In this document: positions 25,036 to 32,921 of the stretch, in pieces
Position numbering within the stretch: the first letter of the stretch is position 1
Layout of the letters: every line of letters begins with the position of its first letter
Assembly: GCA_036402155.1 (NCBI GenBank)
Contig: DASWTL010000093.1
Span: forward strand, 1-37,136
DNA: 37,136 nucleotides
Source: DASWTL01 sp036402155
GTDB lineage: Bacteria; Bacteroidota; Bacteroidia; Sphingobacteriales; Sphingobacteriaceae
Reading direction: 5' to 3'
Position numbers and translations under genes: made by a program
The notes under the pieces: model-generated
Seen by the model: the letters and a program-made list of their open reading frames with translations, nothing else
Told to the model about the DNA's origin: nothing
The model's database searches: none

Positions 25036-26861
25036 ACAAGAGGGAGCGTGATTTCAAATTCAGAGCCTTTATCTTTTTCGCTTTTAACCCGGATAGTTCC
25101 GTTTAAACGTTTCACTATATCATTAACATAACTTAATCCTAATCCAAAACCCTTTACATCATGTAAATTTCCGGTAGGAATGCGATAAAACTGACTAAAT
25201 ATTTTTGATAATTGATCATTACTCATTCCAATTCCATTATCGGACATTCTTATTACGAGATTTTTTCCAACGTTGAACGTACTGATCACAATTTCAGGGT
25301 TTTCTTTACTATACTTATTGGCGTTGTCTATCAGATTGAAAATAACATTTGAAAGATGCAATTCGTCACCATAAACCACTGATTCTACCGCATTTAAATT
25401 CAGGGAAACCTTTGCATTTTTCTTCTGCAACTGCAACACCATACTATCTGTAACTGCTGAAATAAGGTCATTCATGTCTACATCCTGCAGATCAAGTTTT
25501 AAATCACCTTTGTCAATTTTAGCAATATTTAAAACGCGTTCAATATGGTTTCCTAACCGCACATTTTCATCATAAATAATTCCTGCCAGCTTGCTTACGC
25601 GCGATCGGTCTCCGCTGATATCAGGATCCCTCAGTGCCTCACTGGCTATCATTATGGTTGAAACCGGAGTTTTAAACTCATGAGTCATGTTATTGATAAA
25701 ATCGGTCTTCATTTCAGAGATCTTTTTTTGACGCAAGATGAGATGAAGAGTAAAACCGAAGCAAAGGATCAGGATAACCAGCAGCGCCCCGGATGATGCC
25801 ATCATAGCGGTAAGATTAGATAATAATATACTATTCCGCGCAGGAAAAGTAACCATTAGCATTCCAGCATCCCTGAAGACATCTTTGGGGAATAGCACTG
25901 TTTTATAGGTGTTATTAGGCAGAAAGCTGGTTTTATCAGAGGTTTTTGTAAAAATTACCGAATTTCCCTTTGCCGAAGAAACCATGTAATCATAATCGAT
26001 ATTTATACCCCTGTTTAATAATTCTAAACGAAGTAATGAATCCAGAGATTTTGGATGGATCCGCTCGCTGAGCGGGATATTTGCTTGTTGTAATTCGGTA
26101 GCCAGGTCCTGAAAAACGTCTTTTTTCTCCTGAATCTGTACTGAATCGATGATCTTTCTGGCTGCTTTTCGAGCAATAGGCTCGCGTTTTTCAAGTTCCT
26201 TCAGACTTTTCTGGCTAAGGGTTGTGATCACAGGTTTTAATCTTTCAATAATCTCATAATTACCTCTTGAATCAATTACCAGATATTTTTTTACCGAGTC
26301 TGTTCTTGTCTGGTGGCCATTTGCCGGGGTATTAATTTTAGATGCCGGTTGATGTGGAGTTAGTCTCGACACCATTTGCTGATGCACATTTCCGAATATG
26401 TCTTCATATTCTGCCACATCAATTTGAAGATTCATTTGCGGCACTTCCAGAGAACCGTCATTCAGTGCATATACATAAGGATATCGGGTGCGTAACAGGC
26501 TGTCGCGTATATTAAATAAACTATCTGCTTTGTGCTGTTCCTGTTTAAGCAGCCTGGCATATTTTAACTGACGCTGGCTTCTAACCGACCTTGCCGGTGC
26601 TTCTATAGCAGGCAATTTTTTTTGAATGTGTGTATAATGGCGTACAGGTTTTTGCAATTGAATGCTTTTGTTAAGAAAATTATAAGCTTCCTGCCTCTCA
26701 AGTTTGTTTACCACATTTGTAAGAGCCTCATTAACAGATTGGTCGAACAGTTGAGATTTTAGTTGATAAGATTGTTTCAGATAATAAAATTGCATGCTGA
26801 TCACACCCAAAAGCGCAATACCCATCAATCCTATAATGAAATTTATACTATTTCTATTCAT
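25032..26861 (-). CDS. Sensor histidine kinase (RprX-like), partner of the adjacent regulator
   Basis: The 609-residue kinase has an N-terminal helix (about 9-28), a large, mostly helical periplasmic part of about 310 residues with many Arg, Gln and Lys, and a second helix at about 342-368 (LTAMMASSGALLVILILC). The kinase core follows: H-box NNMTHEFKTPVSTIM with His394, N-box NLIDNANKYSK, G1 DNGIGM, F-box IFSQFYR and G2 GFGLGLSYV. No HAMP or PAS domain is obvious. It comes first, with the regulator directly behind (ATGA overlap). The periplasmic region suggests it senses envelope or periplasmic conditions, but the ligand is unknown. Confidence 0.94.
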   Translation of the reverse strand: MNRNSINFIIGLMGIALLGVISMQFYYLKQSYQLKSQLFDQSVNEALTNVVNKLERQEAYNFLNKSIQLQKPVRHYTHIQKKLPAIEAPARSVRSQRQLKYARLLKQEQHKADSLFNIRDSLLRTRYPYVYALNDGSLEVPQMNLQIDVAEYEDIFGNVHQQMVSRLTPHQPASKINTPANGHQTRTDSVKKYLVIDSRGNYEIIERLKPVITTLSQKSLKELEKREPIARKAARKIIDSVQIQEKKDVFQDLATELQQANIPLSERIHPKSLDSLLRLELLNRGINIDYDYMVSSAKGNSVIFTKTSDKTSFLPNNTYKTVLFPKDVFRDAGMLMVTFPARNSILLSNLTAMMASSGALLVILILCFGFTLHLILRQKKISEMKTDFINNMTHEFKTPVSTIMIASEALRDPDISGDRSRVSKLAGIIYDENVRLGNHIERVLNIAKIDKGDLKLDLQDVDMNDLISAVTDSMVLQLQKKNAKVSLNLNAVESVVYGDELHLSNVIFNLIDNANKYSKENPEIVISTFNVGKNLVIRMSDNGIGMSNDQLSKIFSQFYRIPTGNLHDVKGFGLGLSYVNDIVKRLNGTIRVKSEKDKGSEFEITLPLV

Positions 26862-26867
26862 TCAAAT

Positions 26868-26875
26868 CAAAAATA
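26868..26875 (-). promoter_or_regulatory. -7 promoter element of the two-component operon
   Basis: On the minus strand TATTTTTG matches TAnnTTTG and ends six bases before the kinase ATG, so the message would be leaderless or almost so. The TTAACA array begins 28 bases further upstream, which places it beside the -33 position. Confidence 0.5.
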
Positions 26876-26903
26876 CGTAACCTGTTACTAGTCAGGCTGA
26901 TGT

Positions 26904-26930
26904 TTAACACTTTTTAACAAAGCCTTAACA
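26904..26930. promoter_or_regulatory. Phased TTAACA direct repeats: candidate OmpR-family operator
   Basis: TTAACA occurs at 26904-26909, 26914-26919 and 26925-26930, spaced 10 and 11 bases, so all three face the same side of the helix; a weaker copy (TTTAAG) follows at 26935-26940. Such 10-11-base direct repeats are typical of OmpR/PhoB-class regulators, and the array lies between that operon and the gene at 26984. Confidence 0.65.
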
Positions 26931-26983
26931 GAATTTAAGAAAGCGACTGTCGAATTTTGTCTGCATAATTTAAACGCAAGATT

Positions 26984-27868
26984 ATGGAAAAGTATATACT
27001 AAAGACAGTTTTTATGCTTACCCTGATTAGTTTAGTTGCACCTGATCCCACTTTTGCTCTGAATTCAAAGGAGCTTTTTAAGGAATATATTCAAGGTGAT
27101 ACCCTCAAGCTAAAGAAAAAGGTGTATTTGAAAGAAGTTAAGTCACAGGGAAGCTCAATGACGAAACTTAATTCTGATGAACTGGATAGTATATCCAGAT
27201 ATTTAATTATGGATACTGATACCGGCAAGTATTTTCACAGATTTTTGTTTAAGGATGGCAATGGCAAAAACAGAAAGTTTGTTGATAGTTTGATATTAGG
27301 GTTTCCAAAAGATTCTGTTTTGCGAAGGTTTGGATTCCATGCAGATAGCATTTATCAAAACAGGAGATGGGTGTTCCCTGATCACCGGGATAATAGTATT
27401 GAGATGCCAAATATGTTGAGGAGAGGGTTTCCGCCAATGCATACAGACCGGTTTGAGTTGCCCCGACTAATGCCAGGACTTCAAAAAAACGCCCAGATTT
27501 TTAGCTTTAGAAATACTGATAAAAATGGAATCAATACATATATCCGTATTGATATTAATGATGCTTCAGATGAAGAATTAAAAAAGATCACCGGAAGTGT
27601 TTCGGAGAATAAGCTAATGGTTGAAGCTCTGGGGTTTTCGCCTGACTTCTCATCTCAAACCATATTGTTAACCTTTAAACTTTCAACTAAGGGTTCTGCA
27701 AGTGTTGATATTCTTGATGGCGATTTGAACAATATTTATTCTGATAACGCGTCCAAATTTCCCGGAAGATACAGCAAGGAGATAAACCTGCCCAAAAACG
27801 GCATATATTTCCTGATTATCCGGCAAAATAACAGGTCATTTGTAAAGCGCCTGATTAAACAAGGATAA
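26984..27868 (+). CDS. Exported protein with possible type IX secretion C-terminal domain
   Basis: A 294-residue protein with a signal-like start (about 1-26; VFMLTLISLVAPDPTFAL). The middle is polar, with an F-P-M-R-rich patch at about 135-165 (NMLRRGFPPMHTDRFELPRLMPG), without known domain. The last 75 residues are beta-rich: LLTFKLSTKGSASVDILDG and YSKEINLPKNGIYFLIIRQNNRSFVKRLIKQG. That is the pattern of type A sorting domains of the type IX secretion system (a Gly-X-Tyr before the last strand and a final KRLIK). This assignment is moderate. It is divergent from the two-component operon, with the TTAACA array about 55-80 bases upstream, and is the first candidate target of that system. Confidence 0.7.
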   Translation: MEKYILKTVFMLTLISLVAPDPTFALNSKELFKEYIQGDTLKLKKKVYLKEVKSQGSSMTKLNSDELDSISRYLIMDTDTGKYFHRFLFKDGNGKNRKFVDSLILGFPKDSVLRRFGFHADSIYQNRRWVFPDHRDNSIEMPNMLRRGFPPMHTDRFELPRLMPGLQKNAQIFSFRNTDKNGINTYIRIDINDASDEELKKITGSVSENKLMVEALGFSPDFSSQTILLTFKLSTKGSASVDILDGDLNNIYSDNASKFPGRYSKEINLPKNGIYFLIIRQNNRSFVKRLIKQG

Positions 27869-27944
27869 GCAGGCGTTGATTGGTGTCTGCCCGGCAGTCT
27901 GATCTTACACAAGATGCGTAGACAGCCAGGCTGACATTATTACA

Positions 27945-28310
27945 TTAAAAAGGAAGGTCATCATCTTCCGGAGCAGAGCTAATGTCTACCGGGGCTGCAT
28001 ATTGAGGATTGGCTGGAGCTGCTTCTGTTGCACCAAGAATATTGATTCGCCATGCAACAAGGCTGTTAAAATAAGCTGTTTTGCCATTTTTATCCGTCCA
28101 TGGCCGGCCCCGCAGGTTAAAAAATAATTCAACCTGATCTCCTACCTTCACATTATCAAACAAGGACACTTTATCCTGTACAGCTTCAAACTTTATGTAT
28201 TCGGGATAGGTTGGGTTCTCTGCATATTCTACAATCAGCTCGCGTTTTTTAAATTTGTCGCTAACGGTAACTACTTCACCGATCTCATGAACTTTTCCTT
28301 TGATATCCAT
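27945..28310 (-). CDS. DUF3127 protein, SSB-like with acidic tail
   Basis: A 121-residue protein. Residues 1-90 form a small beta-rich (OB-fold-like) domain with the DUF3127 signature (ELIVEYAENPTYPEYIKFE, VGDQVELFFNLRGRPW, and NSLVAWRI). A flexible Ala/Pro-rich linker follows, and the last six residues are DDDLPF, equal in type to the C-terminal tip of single-stranded DNA-binding protein (SSB), which recruits repair and replication enzymes. The function of DUF3127 is not established; single-strand nucleic acid binding is inference from fold and tail. It stands alone, with no repair gene beside it. Confidence 0.88.
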   Translation of the reverse strand: MDIKGKVHEIGEVVTVSDKFKKRELIVEYAENPTYPEYIKFEAVQDKVSLFDNVKVGDQVELFFNLRGRPWTDKNGKTAYFNSLVAWRINILGATEAAPANPQYAAPVDISSAPEDDDLPF

Positions 28311-28356
28311 ATTCTGAGTATTAAATAAAAACTCAAATCTCCATATTTATATTGAT

Positions 28357-28364
28357 TAACTTTG
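28357..28364 (+). promoter_or_regulatory. -7 promoter element of the THUMP methyltransferase gene
   Basis: TAACTTTG matches TAnnTTTG exactly and lies 10 bases before the ATG at 28375, giving a leader of only a few bases. No good -33 TTG is seen. Confidence 0.5.
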
Positions 28365-28374
28365 CAGAATTTGT

Positions 28375-29550
28375 ATGCAAGTTTTCCACAATAAAAGTAA
28401 AATCATCATAACCTGTAATAAGCGCTTATCTGCCTATTTACAAGAGGAAACAGAGGCGCTTGGCTATACCATAGTCCGCAGTTTTAGTACCGGACTTGAA
28501 CTGGAAGGTTCAGTTACCGATACCATTGCCCTGAATTTGAATTTACGGTGTGCCAGCCAGATATTATATTCAATTAAAAGCTTTACGGCAGAGAACCCTG
28601 CGCGTTTGTATAAAGAACTGTTAGAGATCCCATGGGAAGAGCTGATCGATATATCAGGGTTCTTTTCGGTAACATCAAATGTGGATAATGAAACTATTAC
28701 AACCCCGCTTTTCGCAAATGTAAAAGTTAAGGATGCTATTGTTGACCGGATAAAAGATAAAAAAGGCGTGCGGCCCAATTCGGGGTCTGACCAGAATAAA
28801 ACGGTTATTCATTTATATTGGAAAGATGATTTTGCAGAAGTGTTTATCGATACCTCGGGCGAGACTCTTGCTAAACATGGATATCGAAAAATACCTGGTA
28901 AAGCGCCCATGCTTGAAGCATTGGCATCGTCTGTTATCATGGCTACAAAGTGGGACAGGAAAAGTACATTTATTAATCCTATGTGCGGTTCAGGAACTCT
29001 GGCTATTGAAGCGGCTCTGATAGCAACGAATAAAAAACCGGGATTATTCAGGATGAATTATGGCTTTATGCACATTATCGGCTATGATGAACAGGTGTTT
29101 TTTACCGAACGGCGAAAATTAAAAGATCAGGCAACAAAAGAAATAACATTTAAAATAGTTGCTTCAGATATTACTGAGGATGCTATCCAGGTATCTAAAC
29201 AAAATGCGAAAACGGCCGGAGTTGATCATTTGATTGATTTCCAGGTTTGCGATTTCGCTGATACCCAGGTGCCTGAAGAAGCCGGTGTGGTAGTGTTTAA
29301 TCCTGAATATGGTGAGCGGCTTGGTGTACACACCAAACTGGAAGCTACCTATAAACGTATTGGTGATTTTATGAAGACCAATTGCAAGGGATATACAGGT
29401 TATATATTTACCGGTAACCCTGATCTTGCCAAGAAGATTGGATTAAGGGCCTCAAGGAAGATTGAGTTTTATAACGGTAAGTTAGATTGCCGCTTGCTAG
29501 AATACGAGTTGTATGAAGGAAGTAAAAGAGAACCCCGGCAAACCGAATAA
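28375..29550 (+). CDS. THUMP-domain class I SAM-dependent RNA methyltransferase (RlmL N-terminal type)
   Basis: A 391-residue protein of the RlmL/YpsC type, which methylates guanine N2 in 23S rRNA. The THUMP domain lies at about residues 40-155; the methyltransferase domain at 160-385 has motif I INPMCGSGTLAIEAALIA, the DIT acidic residue of motif II and motif IV FNPEYGERLG. The usual NPPYGERL is changed to NPEYGERL. The exact target base is not decidable from sequence. The stop region overlaps the next gene by 38 bases, so both are translated from one message, though in different frames. Confidence 0.9.
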   Translation: MQVFHNKSKIIITCNKRLSAYLQEETEALGYTIVRSFSTGLELEGSVTDTIALNLNLRCASQILYSIKSFTAENPARLYKELLEIPWEELIDISGFFSVTSNVDNETITTPLFANVKVKDAIVDRIKDKKGVRPNSGSDQNKTVIHLYWKDDFAEVFIDTSGETLAKHGYRKIPGKAPMLEALASSVIMATKWDRKSTFINPMCGSGTLAIEAALIATNKKPGLFRMNYGFMHIIGYDEQVFFTERRKLKDQATKEITFKIVASDITEDAIQVSKQNAKTAGVDHLIDFQVCDFADTQVPEEAGVVVFNPEYGERLGVHTKLEATYKRIGDFMKTNCKGYTGYIFTGNPDLAKKIGLRASRKIEFYNGKLDCRLLEYELYEGSKREPRQTE

Positions 29551-30190
29551 CATAATTGAAACTACCGTAGAATTTGTTAAATCATCTTTAGCTGATGCTG
29601 AAGCAGGTCATGATTGGTGGCATATCCTTAGGGTCTGGAATAATGCAAAATTAATTGCAGCTACAGAAGATGTAGACCTGCTGATTGTAGAGCTGGCAGC
29701 GCTGCTTCATGACATTGCAGACAGCAAGTTTCATAATGGAAACGAGGAGATCGGTCCGAAAATAGCCCGTGATTTTTTAGAAAGCATCCATGTTAACCGT
29801 GAAATAATTCATCATGTGTGCCAGATCATAAGCAACATGTCTTTTAAGAACAGCATGGACAAGGTTAACTTTTATTCAAAAGAGTATGCTGTTGTTCAGG
29901 ATGCTGACCGGTTGGATGCCATAGGCGCCATTGGTATAGCGCGGGCATTTACTTATGGCGGCTTTAAAAACAACATTATTTACAACCCCGAGATTTCACC
30001 AAATCTTTCAATGACGAAAGAGGAATATAAGAAGGCGGCTGCACCAACCATTAATCATTTTTATGAAAAGCTGCTTTTGTTAAAAGATAAAATGAACACC
30101 CCAACCGCTGTAAAAATTGCAGAAACAAGGCATCAATTAATGGAAACGTATCTTGAACAGTTTTTTAATGAATGGAATGGTAAGGCCTGA
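29513..30190 (+). CDS. HD-domain phosphohydrolase, YedJ-like
   Basis: A soluble 225-residue metal-dependent phosphohydrolase. The HD pattern is complete: GHDWWHILRVW (first His and its Asp), LAALLHDIADSKF (the HD pair), and QDADRLDAIGAIGIARAF, which is the signature of the E. coli YedJ group. The physiological substrate is unknown. Its start lies 38 bases inside the methyltransferase gene; an alternative in-frame start further in would shorten only the N terminus. It is convergent with the UbiA gene, one base between stops. Confidence 0.9.
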   Translation: MKEVKENPGKPNNIIETTVEFVKSSLADAEAGHDWWHILRVWNNAKLIAATEDVDLLIVELAALLHDIADSKFHNGNEEIGPKIARDFLESIHVNREIIHHVCQIISNMSFKNSMDKVNFYSKEYAVVQDADRLDAIGAIGIARAFTYGGFKNNIIYNPEISPNLSMTKEEYKKAAAPTINHFYEKLLLLKDKMNTPTAVKIAETRHQLMETYLEQFFNEWNGKA

Positions 30191-30191
30191 T

Positions 30192-31070
30192 TCAATATTT
30201 TATCCACCAAATACTTAAAAAATAAAGCAGCATCAATATTCCGCCTGTCCATGTCATTACAGACATATTTTTATAGTTAGCTTCTTTCTCATTCTTTCTA
30301 ACCTTCAGAAACCATTTTGTAAACACAATAAAAACCGGGAATGAAAAAATCAGGAATAACCAGAAGTTGTTTATTTGGTTCAGATTGTGCCAATACCAAA
30401 ATGAAAGTAAAATAGCCAGGGTAAAAAGTATGATTGTAAATATAAATGATCCCTGAATCCCAAGTTTCATGCTTAATGTCGTATCGCCGCGTTTTCTATC
30501 CTCTTCATGCTGGTAAATCTGGGTGAGCGGATAATTAGCGCCTATCAGGCAGGAGCAAATCAGACCTGCAACGATAAAATTAGTATTCCATCCATATAAC
30601 AAACTTAAACCCGAAACAGCGGCATAACTGGTCCAGTAAATAAACGCTCCCTGAAAAATAAAAACAATAAAAAAACTGACCAATGGATAGCGTTTTAGTC
30701 GTGTTGAAGGGTGGCTGTATAATTTGGATATTACTCCGTAAATAATTACTGCAAAAAGAAATTGTACGCTTACCATAATTGCCAGAATTATGGCTACTGT
30801 ATCCAAAAAAAGCGAGAAATAATATAAACTCCTGTCTACCGGAGGCGGCTTTTCAATCAGTGCAATGCTGCCCTCATCCTTATCAAAATAGCTGTTATAA
30901 GCGTTACTTGCAGGGTAAACAAAAAAATGCCATGCCAGAAATGCAAACCATGCTTTATATACATTGATTTCAGGTGCCTGACTTAAGGCAAATAGGAATA
31001 CCGGTAATAAAAATATTGAAAACGGTAAACGAAGATGTATTAATGCAGATCTTGTTGGGATGAACTTCAT
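30192..31070 (-). CDS. UbiA family prenyltransferase
   Basis: A polytopic membrane protein of 292 residues with about eight to nine helices. Two acidic motifs typical of UbiA enzymes are present: NAYNSYFDKDEG (Asn59, Asp63, Asp65) and YQHEEDRKRGDTT (about 189-201), which bind Mg-prenyl diphosphate. UbiA enzymes attach a prenyl chain to an aromatic ring or related acceptor. It is divergent from the type III polyketide synthase gene with about 50 bases between starts, so both may share a regulatory region; the PKS product would be a natural acceptor, an inference. Function in menaquinone or heme pathways is possible but no such genes are nearby. Confidence 0.9.
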   Translation of the reverse strand: MKFIPTRSALIHLRLPFSIFLLPVFLFALSQAPEINVYKAWFAFLAWHFFVYPASNAYNSYFDKDEGSIALIEKPPPVDRSLYYFSLFLDTVAIILAIMVSVQFLFAVIIYGVISKLYSHPSTRLKRYPLVSFFIVFIFQGAFIYWTSYAAVSGLSLLYGWNTNFIVAGLICSCLIGANYPLTQIYQHEEDRKRGDTTLSMKLGIQGSFIFTIILFTLAILLSFWYWHNLNQINNFWLFLIFSFPVFIVFTKWFLKVRKNEKEANYKNMSVMTWTGGILMLLYFLSIWWIKY

Positions 31071-31123
31071 AACAAACCTATTAGGGCGATTACCGTTGTA
31101 TTTCTAATTTATAAATTTATTTG

Positions 31124-32224
31124 ATGAGCAGCGTTATTTCGGCAATAGGTTTAGCCAATCCAGAATTTAGATTCAGCCAGGATCAGATATTCGAATTCAT
31201 GTGCAACGCTCATCAATTAACTGATAATGAATCTTTAAGACTAAAAAAATTATATGATCTTTCCGGAATTGATTATCGTCATTCTGTTATTCCTGATTTT
31301 GGATTAAACGCCGGCGGCTTCGAATTTTTTGGTAATGATGCATCCCTCACACCTTTTCCTTCAACAAAAGCAAGAATGGATCTTTATAAATCATCGGCAA
31401 AAGAGATCGCATACCAGTCTGTTAAAAACCTGTTGGCAGATATCCAGGATTTTCACATTTCATCCGTCACTCACCTGATTACGGTTAGCTGTACGGGAAT
31501 GTATGCCCCTGGTTTAGATATAGATATTCAGGAACAGTTTTCCCTTTCAAAAAATATTGAACGGACATGTATAAACTTTATGGGTTGCTATGGAGCATTT
31601 AATGCATTAAAAGTTGCAGATTATATCTGCCGGGCAGATAAAAACGCCAAAGTGCTGATGGTTGCTGTTGAATTATGTACGTTACATTTCCAGCGTGAAA
31701 ACACGCTTCAAAACTGGCTTTCGAATTCTCTGTTCAGCGATGGCGCGGGTGCTGTCTTAATTGAGCCTGAAGAAAACCGGTCGACTCCAATTGCTTTTAA
31801 CATGGAGTGTTTTTATAACCAGCTGGTAAATGGTGCGAAACATGAAATGAAGTGGGACATTGGCGATACTGGTTTTGAAATGTATCTGTCATCAAACATT
31901 GCAAAAAATATTAAATCAAAGGTTAGCGAAGTTACTAAGGCTCTTATTGATAAAGCCGGAATAAGTTTTTCGGATATATCAAAATTTGCCATTCATCCTG
32001 GCGGGCGTCGTATTATTGAAGTTTGCGAAGAAGCTCTGGAATTGCCTGGACAATCATTAAGGCATTCTTACGAAGTATTAAAGCAATATGGGAATATGTC
32101 ATCTGTTACCATTTTGTTTGTATTAGCCCGAATGCTTAAGGGATCTAATACAAATGAACGTTTTATGAGCTTTGCCTTCGGGCCGGGCCTAACTTTTGAA
32201 AGCATGATTTTGAAAGCCGTTTAA
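31124..32224 (+). CDS. Type III polyketide synthase (chalcone/stilbene synthase family)
   Basis: A 366-residue homodimer-type enzyme that extends a starter acyl-CoA with malonyl-CoA and cyclises it, giving alkylresorcinols, alkylpyrones or similar phenols. The catalytic triad is visible: Cys155 in NFMGCYGAFNALK, His291 in AIHPGGRRII and Asn324 in QYGNMSSVT. SFAFGPGLTFE is the GFGPG loop of the family. Starts: TTG at 31121 would add one residue; ATG at 31124 is used. The starter cannot be read. It is followed by a methyltransferase and a FAD oxidoreductase, with UbiA divergent upstream. Confidence 0.94.
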   Translation: MSSVISAIGLANPEFRFSQDQIFEFMCNAHQLTDNESLRLKKLYDLSGIDYRHSVIPDFGLNAGGFEFFGNDASLTPFPSTKARMDLYKSSAKEIAYQSVKNLLADIQDFHISSVTHLITVSCTGMYAPGLDIDIQEQFSLSKNIERTCINFMGCYGAFNALKVADYICRADKNAKVLMVAVELCTLHFQRENTLQNWLSNSLFSDGAGAVLIEPEENRSTPIAFNMECFYNQLVNGAKHEMKWDIGDTGFEMYLSSNIAKNIKSKVSEVTKALIDKAGISFSDISKFAIHPGGRRIIEVCEEALELPGQSLRHSYEVLKQYGNMSSVTILFVLARMLKGSNTNERFMSFAFGPGLTFESMILKAV

Positions 32225-32225
32225 T

Positions 32226-32921
32226 ATGCCCGATTTCAGCAAACGCAGTACTCAGGCCGAAATGATGGATGACTTTACACTCGGTGCAGAGACCATTTAT
32301 CCAATTATGGATGAGCTGGAAGTGATAAACAGGCTTCTTGGCGGCTATGACGTATTTTATGATGCGTTTAGGCAGATAGGAATCAGTGACGGGATGATCA
32401 TCAGCGACTGGGGCTGTGGTGGGGGAGATTCGCTGCGTTTTATAGATAAATGGAGTAGAAGAAAGAGTTTAAAAATTAATTTGATTGGCGTTGACGCCAC
32501 ACCATCTGCTATTGCATATGCAAAACAAAAAGCTTTAAATTATCCCCAAATCTCATTTATAATTAGTGATGTCTTGAGCGCAAGCTTAAAACCTGATCAG
32601 TTTGATGTGGTCATATCCAGCCTGTTCACACATCACTTTGAAAACAAAAGCTGGGTAAAGCTCATTCAAAAGATGTACAGTTGTGCCCGTACTGCAGTGG
32701 TTATCAACGATCTTCACCGGCATTGGTTCGCCTATCATTCTATTGGTTTGCTTACCCGGTTATTTTCAAAATCAGAAATGGTGAAACACGATTCCCAGGT
32801 TTCTGTCCTTAGAGGTTTTACTAAAAATGAGCTTATTGATCTTCTTGAACAAGCCGGTATAAAACGATATACAATCAAATGGAAATGGGCCTTCCGTTAC
32901 CAGGTTATCTTGTATAAATAA
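32226..32921 (+). CDS. Class I SAM-dependent methyltransferase
   Basis: A soluble methyltransferase of 231 residues. Motif I is DWGCGGGDSLRFID at about 58-71, with the acidic residue after the second strand in IGVDATPSAIAYAKQKA. Motif post-I/IV is FDVVISSLFTHHFENKSWVKLI. The substrate is unknown; because it starts one base after the polyketide synthase stop and its own stop overlaps the next ATG by one base (TAATG), it probably methylates the polyketide product at a hydroxyl or ring carbon. It is soluble, unlike the membrane ICMT-type enzyme SrsB that plays this part in the Streptomyces Srs pathway. Confidence 0.88.
   Translation: MPDFSKRSTQAEMMDDFTLGAETIYPIMDELEVINRLLGGYDVFYDAFRQIGISDGMIISDWGCGGGDSLRFIDKWSRRKSLKINLIGVDATPSAIAYAKQKALNYPQISFIISDVLSASLKPDQFDVVISSLFTHHFENKSWVKLIQKMYSCARTAVVINDLHRHWFAYHSIGLLTRLFSKSEMVKHDSQVSVLRGFTKNELIDLLEQAGIKRYTIKWKWAFRYQVILYK

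Noticed and set aside
27869..27944. Possible terminator or small RNA after the gene at 26984
   Set aside because: Short complementary patches around GTCTGC and GTAGAC do not form a stable stem, and there is no T-run.
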